Below are positions 51,501 through 57,699 of a stretch of 64,000 nt of DNA, piece after piece (within the stretch, counting starts at the first letter, position 1; each line of letters starts with the position of its first letter). Made by a program: the position numbers and the translations under genes. This DNA is from Nautilus pompilius (Eukaryota; Mollusca; Cephalopoda; Nautilida; Nautilidae). The stretch is taken from positions 434,001-498,000 of the forward strand of contig JACATO010000319.1 in the NCBI GenBank assembly GCA_018389105.1. Direction: 5' to 3'. The notes beneath the pieces were generated by a model. The model made no database searches. It was not told the DNA's origin and saw nothing but the letters and a program-made list of their open reading frames with translations.

Positions 51501-54500
51501 ACACTCTCTTTATACCAGGTCTTTGTCAATCTTCATGTTGTGTGCCTGCACATGTGAAAATCTTTTTGCATTCAGGATTTTTTTTACCTGATGGAGGCAG
51601 CACTTCAAGGAAGTGTCGTGTCACAAATTCTGGGGCAGTGAGTCTGTCAGAACCAGATGAAGAATGGTGACCAGTTTTTGTGGAAGTCAGTTTGCCGAAC
51701 TTTTTCAGTATTTGAAGAACTAAATTATAACTAAATTCACGAACCATGATTTTTTTTCTATATAAAATTTATAATTCAACACCATTACATCAATCATGTG
51801 TAAGAAAAAAATTTTATACCACTTCACTGACTTCCACATGCACTCAGCTTCACCAATTTGCATATCAGATTTATCCACTGTGCACATGTCAGTAGTGTAA
51901 TCTAATACTGCATCAGGTTTTGGATTGCTTGCTTTGTTTTATGATGCATCTTACCACTGTCTTTTATAGTTCCCGTATGTATCGTGCTAAGCAATGTGAT
52001 ATTTCACTTACTGTGCCACCTTATTGCCAGTATCTTTCCTGATTTCTGCAACTTGACATTGCCACTTGCAGGTTTGCTTTTGAACTTCAGCATGTACTTG
52101 CAGTTTGACCAAACAGTGCCACACAACCCAGTGTCATGTTCATGTAAAAATCTACACAGCTAGGCTTGCGTACCAGTGATCTGTGTAGGGAAAATGGCCC
52201 TTCTCCATATACTTAGCCATCATTTGTTTCACAATACCACCAGAAACATCATGAGGGTCATTTGAGGTAATGTCAACATCGGTGCCACTGTAGATGATGA
52301 TGTCAAGCACAATACCTGTAAGGCAATCTCAATACACAAAGATCTTTATTCCAAAATGGTGGAGCTTGGGTGGAATGTACTGTTTAAAGACAAGTTAGCC
52401 TTTAGATAAGACCAGTGACTTGTCAATAACCACCTTACCGAAAGGATAAAAAATGGCTATCTATCCTTTAGCATTTTACACACTTTCCTTATGTTCCAAA
52501 CTGGTTGGTTGTTGACAAAATGCAGTAAGCATAAAAGCAAAAGGAATTGATCCCTGGGCATATATGTGGCACCAGCAATGCAAAAAACATACATTTCAGC
52601 AACAGTTGTCTTGATCCACCATTGAGTATGTGATTGCGGTGAAAGGACAGAGTCATTCATCACATGCGCAAAAGGCAGATATTGTGGCTTCACGGAGTTG
52701 CTGAGATGCAGGTGGTGGCTGGGGGTGATCCTTTTACACTCACTCATGTCTTCTGCTATATTGAAATCAGTATCACTAAATTCTAAAATGTCAATTGCAG
52801 ACTCTCCAGAAGATAATATCACTTTCATCACTCAAGTAAAACATTCTTCGTATCTTGGTAGGAGGGTTAAGTTCTCACGAAACATGCTTTGAAAGAGCAG
52901 AAACACCATGTGACTTAAAAGGACATGGGCTATCCATCATTTCAAAAGCACAACTGATGAGATAAGGGAGTTGTTAGATGGATGCGGGAGTGACTAGAAT
53001 GTTCTAGATGATAGAAGAAAACCTAAAAATGGTCACTCCCTAACTAAAAGATAGCCAATCCCTATGGCGCATCATTTGAAATTTCATTGAAAAATGGTGG
53101 GTGTATGTATGCAATCCACAGACTAGGGGTTAATTACCAATTGCTAGGGGGGGGGTGTCAGGGAGCCTCCAATGTAGAACTCACATCTAGGCCCACAACA
53201 AGAGAAATACAGGCCTGCACTTTGATTTGTTTATAATATGATACCATAGTTGATTAAAAAAAATTTTTTTTAATTACATTTAGGATATAGATTAATTCAA
53301 AAAATATTCCTTGGTTTTGTCTTCACTTAGTCTAATTTTATTGTCACTGAGATTTTACATGCAGTAACATCATGCCATGGATACAAATAGATTTATTATT
53401 TGTATTATTATGTAAATGTCTTGATCCTCTCAGTTACCTTACGATTTAGATTGCTATACTTTGTTATTGATATCAGAAATCTTTCTTATTTGCATACTAG
53501 AAGCTTTATTTATGGACTCACCAATAAGTCTTTAGAGACCAAAAATTTTAATCGACTTATTGTAACATCTTTTGTTATGTAGATATGTATAAATCTATGC
53601 ATTATTTTTTGGTGATGCCACAATTATGGTTATGGACACAAATATGTGCTATGGAGGAAAATATTTGTCAAAAATCTGGTAATCTAGCTACTTTGTCCTC
53701 CACCTGTATCTGTTTCTTTGCCTCTATTTTTCTTTCTGTATCTAAAATAACAAACTTGTTTGGGTAAAAGGTTCGCATGATTTTAAAACTGGAGATTTTC
53801 TGTATATAATTCTAAATTAGAAAATGTTTGTTTTGTTTTCTTTTAAATTCCAGACCATGCATCTTGATATTTGACTCCCTTGCTGGTCCATCTAGGTCGA
53901 ATGTTGTCAGAACATTGCGAGAGTAAGTGACAGGTTAATGTATTTCCTGAACAGTGTTTAATCCATTAGGACGTTTTAGAGAAAAAAAGCCGGTGCTTTT
54001 ACTTATCTCATGCCCAAATTCTTTTATACTATTATTATTATACGGCAATCAGTCAGAGTGGGGAACCTTGCTATGTTAGCAGATAAATTGGTTAATTGCT
54101 GTGTGCACTTGTTTTGTTTTTGGTATTTTTCTCTCATTCAACAATATCCTTTCTTGTATACCCAGCCTATATATCTCAGGAGATACAGTATCAAAAAAAG
54201 AAGAAATTCTTCATGTCAACTTTTGGAGGGGTGAGCAAAACTTCCTGGTTTTGTGTCCAAGGATAACTGTTGGGCAGTGTTGTGGGGGAAAGAGAAAATC
54301 ATTTGTAGAATTTGGGAAACATTTTAGAAATATTTTCATAACTGAAAGTTAATTAGCCAGTATGTGAGGATTAAAGGGGAGGGTCACGCTATACCAGCTC
54401 TTTACAATTCAGTTTGAATTAGCTGTTTTTCCCATTGATTTAGATCATGGATTTTACAACATGCTGTTACCTACTGTTAGGTCGGTGTTGTCGGACTGGG

Positions 54501-55855
54501 GCTGGTATATATATATTTTTTTTTTTTTTTTTTTTAATTTTATGAAAATAAAGATTATTTGGGCAACTATAAAAAAATATATATATATGTATATGTGGAG
54601 GCATGCCGCCTTTTAATTTAAAAGAAAGAAAATTGTCAGTGGGGAAAGGGTTAAATAGTTATTAGAATTTTTTTCAACATGATTGGAGAGGAATAAAGAA
54701 TTTTTTTGTAAAAGAAATAATTATGGACATTTATTTATGATTACCTCTTCTACAAAAAAAATTAATATTTAAAGAAACAATAAACCCAATTATATATTTC
54801 TCACTTTCAATTCATAATTATATGAAAAGTTTGAAAAATGCTACATTATTGTCCTTTTTTATTAGAGCAGGGGGCCAAGAAAGTGCGTGTGTGGTGTATG
54901 TGACTGTTTTTAAGCATCTTCATCCCATGGTGGCTTAAACTGATGTAATGCCAGCTTTGGGCGCTGAACATTTGTACTTCCGTTTCAGGTATTTGCAGGT
55001 GGAGTGGGACACGCGGAAGAAGTTACCAAAGCGGGTTTTTGACAAGGACATGATCAAGGGTGGTGTTCCCAAGGTCCCACAACAGAACAATTACAGTGAC
55101 TGTGGAGTGTATGTGTTGCAGTACGTAGAGAGCTTCTTTGAGGTGAGGTACCAGCATTTGATGACAGTTTTTCGTTTCTACCTGTAATTGCAAAATTTCT
55201 TATTTGCCCAATTGAAAATAGTGGGGGATGTATTAATTTTGTGAGAATTATGTAAATTGAAAAGCAACCAAAAGATAAAAGTAAAATGATGGTTTTATCT
55301 TTTGAGAAATTTGAGACTTCCGCTCGTTGGCCGTGTTGGCGTAATAAAGGAAAATGCGTAGACATTCACTTGGCAGTTGGACGTGTAGAAAGTCCTGGGG
55401 ATCAGTGATAAATAGTGATGTCAAAACTTTAAATGAGTAGAATGTAGGACTGTGTGTTTTCAAATCAAAGAAAATTATGAAAAGTCATTCCGGAGAGCCA
55501 GTCAAAATGGCCCACTCTGATTGTAAAGCATTAGCTACAGACGAATACACTTACTATGGTGGATTCATTGATGGTGACAATATCAGCTGAACATGAGACA
55601 TTAGAAGGGAATTTTAAAAACTTTCTTGAAACTATCCCCCCCCTCCTTTTCCCGGATGCTGATTTCATTTTTTGTTGTTGTTTTTTTTTTCTTTCTTGCT
55701 TCAATGTTATTTTTCAGACACCGATCAAGGACTTCAGCATTCCCATCAAACTTCCACATTGGTTTTCTGAGGATCGCGTCAACAGCAAGCGCTCAGAGAT
55801 CCAGGAGCTTATCTGTCAACTCAAAGCCGAGTCCGACAGAAAATTTACCAGCTGA
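18594..55855 (+). CDS. SENP6: SENP6/SENP7-like SUMO-specific protease, whole gene model (20 exons, start codon not found)
   Basis: Ulp2-type cysteine protease (family C48) that in animals trims poly-SUMO2/3 chains in the nucleus. Exons, all with GT/AG borders and matching phases: 18594-18703 (putative), 27204-27389, 29885-30265, 30838-31066, 31561-31644, 33511-33635, 34274-34338, 35036-35396, 36884-37104, 37713-37914, 39917-40102, 41148-41601, 43515-43631, 45085-45213, 45440-45532, 46862-47006, 48158-48219, 53854-53922, 54989-55142, 55718-55855. Together they stay open for about 1169 residues. The catalytic half (about 865-1160) has loop 1 YPPPPATGG, then [34 protein letters not shown] (His983), ILIFDSL (Asp1057) and [15 protein letters not shown] (Cys1111). 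Residue numbers count from the first full codon of the putative first exon. Motifs such as GPSRSNVV and [11 protein letters not shown] read closer to SENP6, while the short His-Asp spacing resembles SENP7. A single pre-duplication gene is likely. The N-terminus is incomplete. Confidence 0.93.
18704..22764. other. Non-coding, putative intron
   Basis: AT-rich DNA with (TA)n at about 19139-19155 and a G run near 20115. No exon, RNA gene or transposase motif is recognised. Confidence 0.45.
22765..23690 (+). mobile_element. pogo/Tigger-type DNA transposon fossil
   Basis: Plus-strand frames show an N-terminal centromere-protein-B-like helix-turn-helix ([18 protein letters not shown], then [18 protein letters not shown]). 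The catalytic core follows, [10 protein letters not shown] (about 23158-23187) and [18 protein letters not shown] (about 23200-23250). Near the end [11 protein letters not shown] resembles the family's C-terminal region. Reading frames shift repeatedly. Inverted repeats were not recognised, so the ends are approximate. Confidence 0.7.
23691..27203. other. Non-coding, putative intron
   Basis: AT-rich sequence without recognised features. Open frames at 25497-25679 and 26927-27115 are hydrophobic or low-complexity and lack splice context. Confidence 0.45.
27204..27389 (+). CDS. SENP6: SENP6/7-like gene, N-terminal exon (model exon 2)
   Basis: A 186-nt open segment preceded by ggtttctttcag and followed by the consensus donor GTATGT. 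It encodes an acidic start ([12 protein letters not shown]) and a Ser/Thr/Met-rich stretch ([18 protein letters not shown]). Local composition is more GC-rich and codon-like than the flanks. It enters with two nucleotides and leaves with one, fitting the flanking exons. SENP6/7 N-termini are poorly conserved, so homology cannot be claimed. If the exon at 18594 is not used, Met codons here or in the next exon could be the start. Confidence 0.68.
29147..29491 (+). other. Unassigned open frame in SENP intron (114 aa)
   Basis: A stop-free frame with higher GC and codon-like composition than its surroundings ([58 protein letters not shown]). It sits between exons 2 and 3, which already join in phase without it, and no good acceptor/donor pair frames it. 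It could be a transposon remnant, a retained alternative exon or a processed fragment. I do not recognise the family. Confidence 0.25.
29885..30265 (+). CDS. SENP6: SENP6/7-like gene, N-terminal disordered exon (model exon 3)
   Basis: A 381-nt open exon that begins after a tandem AGAGAG acceptor and ends at GCAG|GTAAC. The phase of the preceding exon selects the second AG, giving the codon A|AG and then [16 protein letters not shown]. The product is Ser/Thr/Gln-rich, low in hydrophobics and probably disordered, apart from a beta-like stretch near its end ([17 protein letters not shown], then [13 protein letters not shown]). SENP6/7 proteins carry long disordered N-terminal regions. It leaves one nucleotide, completing GAT (Asp) with the next exon. 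Confidence 0.8.
30838..31066 (+). CDS. SENP6: SENP6/7-like gene, exon with the NPLGLLM motif (model exon 4)
   Basis: A 229-nt exon with acceptor attccag and consensus donor GTGAGTG. It encodes [18 protein letters not shown], a Gly/Asn-rich stretch, and then [16 protein letters not shown]. Human SENP6 has a similar short motif (LKGNPIGLNML) in its N-terminal region, recalled from the family rather than searched. GC content is markedly higher than in neighbouring exons, with Ala/Gly-rich codons. Both splice phases fit the neighbours. Confidence 0.85.
31561..31644 (+). CDS. SENP6: SENP6/7-like gene, small N-terminal exon (model exon 5)
   Basis: An 84-nt exon with acceptor tatgtttcag and donor AAAG|GTAAAAG. 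It encodes [19 protein letters not shown] and then NFTQAPTKR. It enters with one nucleotide (completing an Arg codon) and leaves with AG. The in-frame join on both sides and the good splice sites are the main evidence. No domain is recognised. Confidence 0.75.
31890..32094 (-). repeat. tRNA-derived SINE, minus strand
   Basis: On the minus strand the head reads ttggcagctggtggtccagc, then ggtctgaccactggactgcc and gcttgggttaagtg. This has the A-box/anticodon-arm/B-box arrangement of a tRNA-derived SINE. The body runs on towards 31890 (ggtctctcacgcaaatagct and on). It lies in the intron between model exons 5 and 6. Confidence 0.5.
32703..33245. mobile_element. Non-autonomous hAT-type element (MITE-like)
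   Basis: The left end reads CAGTGATTTTGGATTGGGGG and the right end, reverse-complemented, CACTGGTTCTGAACCATTTT. Both resemble the CAGTGGTTCTCAACC terminal repeats of hAT/Charlie elements (9 of 13 ends identical). The flanking 8-mers atctatag and atcattaa agree at 5 of 8 positions, compatible with a worn 8-bp target duplication. No transposase is recognised inside the ~540 bp. Confidence 0.5.
33511..33635 (+). CDS. SENP6: SENP6/7-like gene, acidic Ser-rich exon (model exon 6)
   Basis: A 125-nt exon whose acceptor AG directly follows an uninterrupted run of 27 T (33482-33508), an extreme polypyrimidine tract. The donor is CCAG|GTAAGAAAG. It encodes [18 protein letters not shown], then [17 protein letters not shown] and SPQKSPG. 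This is an acidic, phosphorylatable, probably disordered segment; IEIMDDSS loosely resembles a weak SUMO-interacting motif. Confidence 0.82.
34274..34338 (+). CDS. SENP6: SENP6/7-like gene, basic mini-exon (model exon 7)
   Basis: A 65-nt exon with acceptor tttttaaag and donor AAAAAG|GTGAGAAA. It encodes [18 protein letters not shown] and then SAKK. The Lys/Arg cluster (KRSAKK) next to the following acidic DDE could be part of a nuclear localisation signal (inference). It enters with two nucleotides and leaves in phase 0, matching its neighbours. Confidence 0.75.
35036..35396 (+). CDS. SENP6: SENP6/7-like gene, zinc-ribbon-like exon (model exon 8)
   Basis: A 361-nt exon with acceptor tatgttttag and consensus donor GGTAAGTA. 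Near its start it encodes CHNCGYL...CERC, a CX2C-X9-CX2C arrangement (Cys codons between 35057 and 35107, model residues 401, 404, 414 and 417). This is typical of a small zinc ribbon. A strongly basic stretch follows ([14 protein letters not shown], later [13 protein letters not shown]) that could bind nucleic acid or serve as a nuclear signal. I do not recall this motif in vertebrate SENP6 or SENP7. Coding potential is strong and both phases fit. Confidence 0.9.
36884..37104 (+). CDS. SENP6: SENP6/7-like gene, SUMO-interacting-motif exon (model exon 9)
   Basis: A 221-nt exon with acceptor ttcttttctag and donor AAG|GTAGCA. It opens with [11 protein letters not shown] (36884-36915), a hydrophobic core V-T-I followed by Ser and an acidic run. 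This is the classic form of a SUMO-interacting motif and parallels PIILSSDDDDD at the equivalent place in human SENP6. A Ser/Thr/Gln-rich linker and [10 protein letters not shown] follow. It leaves in phase 0. Confidence 0.9.
37713..37914 (+). CDS. SENP6: SENP6/7-like gene, first exon of the PH-like region (model exon 10)
   Basis: A 202-nt exon with acceptor ttttcctcaaag and donor CAAT|GTAAAT. After an acidic linker ([20 protein letters not shown]) it encodes [15 protein letters not shown] and [14 protein letters not shown]. This follows the pattern of human SENP6 (a conserved Arg-Val-Gly-Thr strand, then FIKIQL) at the start of the beta-rich domain that precedes the protease in this family. 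Vertebrate SENP6/7 carry a PH-like fold here. Confidence 0.9.
38560..39435 (-). mobile_element. Tc1/mariner-like transposon fossil in SENP intron
   Basis: On the minus strand a broken transposase can be read: a DNA-binding part resembling Tc1 (blocks near 39400-39100), then PGLKWWQ-like sequence and [11 protein letters not shown] (about 39032-39068 on +), the DES/F catalytic block. Beyond it lies a degraded C-terminal half down to about 38560. Several frame changes and stops make it inactive. Ends are approximate. Confidence 0.65.
39917..40102 (+). CDS. SENP6: SENP6/7-like gene, PH-like region (model exon 11)
   Basis: A 186-nt exon with acceptor tgcttgtcag and donor AGAG|GTAGGT. It encodes alternating hydrophobic strands ([18 protein letters not shown], then [20 protein letters not shown]). 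They match in order the human SENP6 strands around VEIILNTSDLTKCEW and LPVVFLQ. It enters with GT, completing Cys from the preceding T, and leaves one nucleotide that completes Asp in the next exon. Confidence 0.92.
40690..40935. repeat. Dispersed repeat copy C (SINE-like)
   Basis: It contains agaagaaacccacatgaaca, gctggaggaggagaagtg and gatcatgccagcgaggttc, the same block order as copies at 9.5 and 13.0 kb. The tail has caaatcgagccatctccat and cagttcagcaatctgcccac, the kind of degenerate tRNA-like or poly-site tail seen in SINEs. It lies in the intron between model exons 11 and 12. Confidence 0.5.
41148..41601 (+). CDS. SENP6: SENP6/7-like gene, end of PH-like region plus Glu/Gln-rich linker (model exon 12)
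   Basis: A 454-nt exon with acceptor gtaaatttcag. The first half encodes [17 protein letters not shown] and [16 protein letters not shown], matching human SENP6 IILIFQNGLDPPAN and KIPFEEANGRL. The second half is a His/Ser/Pro stretch and then a Glu/Gln-rich tract at 41447-41554 ([19 protein letters not shown] and on), a low-complexity spacer before the protease. The donor is GAAAA|GTACAAG inside FVGNVE-N, the counterpart of human FIGPVEK. Reading through that donor would end at a TGA at about 41635, so splicing is needed. Confidence 0.9.
41602..43514 (+). other. Intron 12 of the SENP6/7-like gene
   Basis: About 1.9 kb between the Glu/Gln linker exon and the first catalytic exon. T runs (42139-42155), a (CTTT)n patch at 43021-43036 and no recognised mobile element. 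The hydrophobic ORF at 43291-43479 ends before the acceptor and is not spliced in frame. Confidence 0.6.
43515..43631 (+). CDS. SENP6: SENP6/7-like gene, catalytic exon 1 with loop 1 (model exon 13)
   Basis: A 117-nt exon with acceptor atttttag and consensus donor GAAG|TAAGC. It encodes [12 protein letters not shown] and [19 protein letters not shown], then VIIDFYLK. These are nearly identical to vertebrate SENP6/7 at the start of the C48 fold. The proline-rich YPPPP-x-x-GG segment is loop 1, an insertion specific to SENP6/7 that contacts SUMO and favours SUMO2/3 chains. This is the most diagnostic exon of the gene. Confidence 0.98.
44326..44640. repeat. Possible hAT-type MITE
   Basis: The left end CAGTGTTTCTCTGAGTGAG followed by a tggccatggaggggcca palindrome-like block resembles the ends of hAT elements. 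The right side has gggtggggcatgggcc and an A run ending in cctgctctaagg, which could be a worn partner end. Evidence is partial and the family is uncertain. Confidence 0.3.
45085..45213 (+). CDS. SENP6: SENP6/7-like gene, catalytic exon 2 (model exon 14)
   Basis: A 129-nt exon with acceptor ccttgttgcag and consensus donor GTGAGTAC. It encodes [18 protein letters not shown] and [15 protein letters not shown]. It aligns directly with the human SENP6 helix and strand KYLVLEKLKKEDADRIHIF and [11 protein letters not shown]. The end of the exon ([10 protein letters not shown]) covers a variable loop. Confidence 0.97.
45440..45532 (+). CDS. SENP6: SENP6/7-like gene, catalytic exon 3 (model exon 15)
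   Basis: A 93-nt exon encoding [18 protein letters not shown] and [11 protein letters not shown], which ends in donor GAAAA|GTAAGTT. The block matches human [22 protein letters not shown]-rich AG about 30 nt upstream is a competing acceptor, but from it the frame hits a TGA, so the acceptor at 45438-45439 is preferred. The Trp-x-Arg-His pair supports the SUMO tail channel in C48 proteases. Confidence 0.97.
45533..46861 (+). other. Intron 15 of the SENP6/7-like gene
   Basis: About 1.3 kb of AT-rich DNA before the catalytic His exon. No exon or mobile element is recognised. Confidence 0.6.
46862..47006 (+). CDS. SENP6: SENP6/7-like gene, catalytic histidine exon (model exon 16)
   Basis: A 145-nt exon with acceptor cattttgcag and donor ATTAAG|GTAGAT. 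It encodes [18 protein letters not shown]; the CAT codon at 46866-46868 is the catalytic His. A loop follows ([19 protein letters not shown]) in the place of the long insert that splits the catalytic domain of human SENP6. Reading through the donor would stop at 47054. The exon leaves in phase 0. An additional phase-0 exon in the next intron cannot be excluded. Confidence 0.95.
47007..48157 (+). other. Intron 16 of the SENP6/7-like gene
   Basis: About 1.15 kb, phase 0 on both sides. This is where vertebrate SENP6 carries its large catalytic-domain insertion. I see no extra exon here. Confidence 0.5.
48158..48219 (+). CDS. SENP6: SENP6/7-like gene, loop exon before the catalytic Asp (model exon 17)
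   Basis: A 62-nt exon with acceptor tttgcttccag and consensus donor GCA|GTAAGTA. It encodes [18 protein letters not shown] and then CK-Q. Joined to the next exon it reads [12 protein letters not shown], matching human SENP6 CKQPCILLMDSL, which fixes this donor over a nearby alternative GTAAGC. The spacing from catalytic His to catalytic Asp is then 74 residues, close to SENP7 and far shorter than in human SENP6. Confidence 0.93.
48960..50997 (+). mobile_element. hAT-superfamily fossil with DUF4371/ZMYM-type transposase
   Basis: Plus-strand frames carry hallmarks of hAT transposases with the DUF4371 domain: NDLSLWPKI and [13 protein letters not shown] (about 49150-49260), [16 protein letters not shown] (about 49630-49680), [20 protein letters not shown] with VLRYIKI (about 49850-49930), then a [12 protein letters not shown] block (about 50010). 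The C-terminal dimerisation end shows [26 protein letters not shown] (about 50765-50890). Frames are interrupted many times, so it is inactive. A piggyBac copy begins directly after its 3' coding end. Confidence 0.78.
50998..53133 (-). mobile_element. piggyBac-type transposon, minus strand, TTAA at both ends (inactive)
   Basis: Tetranucleotides TTAA at 50998-51001 and 53130-53133 bound the unit. The inner ends (CATCTGGGCTGTAG on the left, CCCCTAGTCTGTGG reverse-complemented on the right) match at 9 of 14 positions, as expected of short piggyBac inverted repeats. On the minus strand the coding remains are ordered as in piggyBac transposases: N-terminal [20 protein letters not shown] (52831-52457), then [30 protein letters not shown] and [13 protein letters not shown] (52000-51750), and the C-terminal Cys-rich start [19 protein letters not shown] (51747-51526). 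Frames are broken, so the copy cannot be active. Confidence 0.85.
53854..53922 (+). CDS. SENP6: SENP6/7-like gene, catalytic aspartate exon (model exon 18)
   Basis: A 69-nt exon with acceptor ttaaattccag and consensus donor GA|GTAAGTG. It encodes [18 protein letters not shown] and RTLRE; the GAC codon at 53873-53875 is the catalytic Asp. Human SENP6 has [18 protein letters not shown]. It lies downstream of a 5.6-kb intron loaded with transposon remains, yet the coding sequence is intact. Confidence 0.97.
53923..54988 (+). other. Intron 18 of the SENP6/7-like gene
   Basis: About 1.07 kb with a T run at about 54515-54536 and a (TA)n patch near 54570-54590. Nothing else is recognised. Confidence 0.6.
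54989..55142 (+). CDS. SENP6: SENP6/7-like gene, catalytic cysteine exon (model exon 19)
   Basis: A 154-nt exon with acceptor ccgtttcag and donor GAG|GTGAGG. It encodes [17 protein letters not shown], then [17 protein letters not shown] and YVESFFE. The TGT codon at 55101-55103 is the nucleophilic Cys, and the CAG at 55083-55085, six residues before it, is the oxyanion-hole Gln. All active-site residues of an active deSUMOylase are present. Confidence 0.98.
55718..55855 (+). CDS. SENP6: SENP6/7-like gene, C-terminal exon with stop (model exon 20)
   Basis: The last coding exon, with acceptor gttatttttcag, phase 0, ending at TGA 55853-55855. It encodes [19 protein letters not shown], then a basic helix ([18 protein letters not shown]). 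Human SENP6 has the equivalent [20 protein letters not shown] followed by EEIRNIILKLQ. It closes the C48 fold. Human SENP6 carries a further short tail that is absent here. Confidence 0.95.
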   Translation, partial: TPIKDFSIPIKLPHWFSEDRVNSKRSEIQELICQLKAESDRKFTS

Positions 55856-56235
55856 CATTTGCGGTTCACTGACAGCCAGAATTCATGGTAAAGACAGGGG
55901 TTTGCTGGTGACACTGAAAATATTGTAACAAAAAAGAAAAAAAGAGAGAGAATAGTTTCTTATTGGCTTTAAAGCTTTATAACAACGCCATCTTTGACGT
56001 TTCTTGTCGTGTGAGAAGAACAAGGATTAGGCCAGTCTGGCGTCTATTATAAACAATGCCGGTGTTTATATAACTGGACCACTTTCTCTAACAGAGATAA
56101 GAAAACAAATAACGGAAGTGGGAAAATAACAGAAAAGTTTTGTTTTTTTTTCAAATGTATTGAACGAAGAGCATACCAACATTATTGTGACATCATCAAT
56201 ATAATGATAATAAAGATATAAAGTGTGTGATGTTT
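55856..56235 (+). other. Probable 3' UTR of the SENP6/7-like gene
   Basis: Non-coding sequence directly after the stop codon. A canonical AATAAA lies at 56209-56214, about 355 nt past the stop, in a T/G-containing AT-rich context. This is the nearest good poly(A) signal; another AATAAA-containing stretch lies near 56727. The actual cleavage site is not visible. Confidence 0.45.
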
Positions 56236-57699
56236 AGGTGGTAAGTCTGGCATGCCAGTACATATGTACCTGTCTGTTGTTATATCGCAATGCTATGTAA
56301 ACAACTACCCACAACCAAACAGTTTAAATGGAATTTATATTTGAAGATAGTAGATGAATGTAAACTTTTTTCCTTTTCTTCACTTCAAAAAAAAAAAATT
56401 TTTTTTTAAAAATCAGTTGAGTGTGGTAATCACTGAGGATGGGTATTTTCATACCTTATTTAGATTTAAAACTGCTGCTGATTGGTGCCTTTGACCAAGA
56501 CTACCATTTGGTCAGAAGCCTAAAATATATTAAGAAAACCAAGAGACACAAGAAAATTCAGTGCATTTGCCCTTGTGTTGTATTCCTGCTGGCTCTTATC
56601 ATTTGTCCTTCCTAAGAACACCTCTTTCCATGGAAATACGGTTGCTTTTCAAACTTGCCGTGACTTCCAAAAAGAAGCAGGTAAAAATTTCATTGTAAGG
56701 GCATGTTATATTGCAGTAGAGAAAAATAAAATGTATCAGAAATTTTTTCTCTCTCTTTCTCCATCTTTAAAAAGCTAATATTTAACATTGTTCTGAGGCA
56801 AATCGAAAATTCAATGGAAAGGGCTGACTCTGGGCTTACTAGAACAACCATCAGGACTAATTGGGTTAATTGCTATTTTGTTGGTTTTTGGGCTGAAGTC
56901 TGAAACTGTCCGAAGAGTTTAGAACATGTTTTATATTTCATTGGATTTTAAAACCATTAACTGGTGTGGGGGCATGTTCAGCATAGCAGTAGCTTCATTT
57001 TGGGCCAATGGATGATGATGCTCGACAAATGAAACTGTTTCATTTGATACATGATGAAACAATTAACATTTCTCTCTTTTAATGAGGTTGAATTTACTTT
57101 TTTAAATGTTCAATTTTAAAAAGAGAAATTGCAAGCAGCTGCTTCAGTCTGATTTTTTTTTCCAGCTGGTATCTCAGAAAGGATGATTGACTTGCTTTGT
57201 GGTGAGGTAGGCTGGCCCTCTAGGGATTTGTCAGCTGAATGCACACTTAGCACAGTTGCCAACATGTATAGTTTGCTTGTGATGTTATGGTTCCAACCCT
57301 CTTATAGTTTTATGCCAAAAAATAATTTTGTCTGGTTTTGTTTTTACAAAAGAAGAAACTATATTACTAGAGTGGATTATTGGCAACATCTGTGTCTGGT
57401 TAAAAGTTTCATTTAAGCAGCAATTGCTGTTAGAGAGAAAATGCATGAAGGATGCTTCATGTGCATACAAGCATATGCTCATTGAGAGAGAAAAGTGTTA
57501 TTTGAAGGGCATATGACACGTACTGGCAAATGCATGTCCATCCAGAGAGAGAGAATGCTAGATAACAAGAAACAAATCAAATTGCACAAAATCCTAGTGG
57601 TGGTCATTTGTCAACACACCATCTTGCTGCTTTAGTCAATCTCTCTTTCCATGGAAATGAAACTTCCTGGTTTCTTTGATCTACATGTGAATTCAATCT

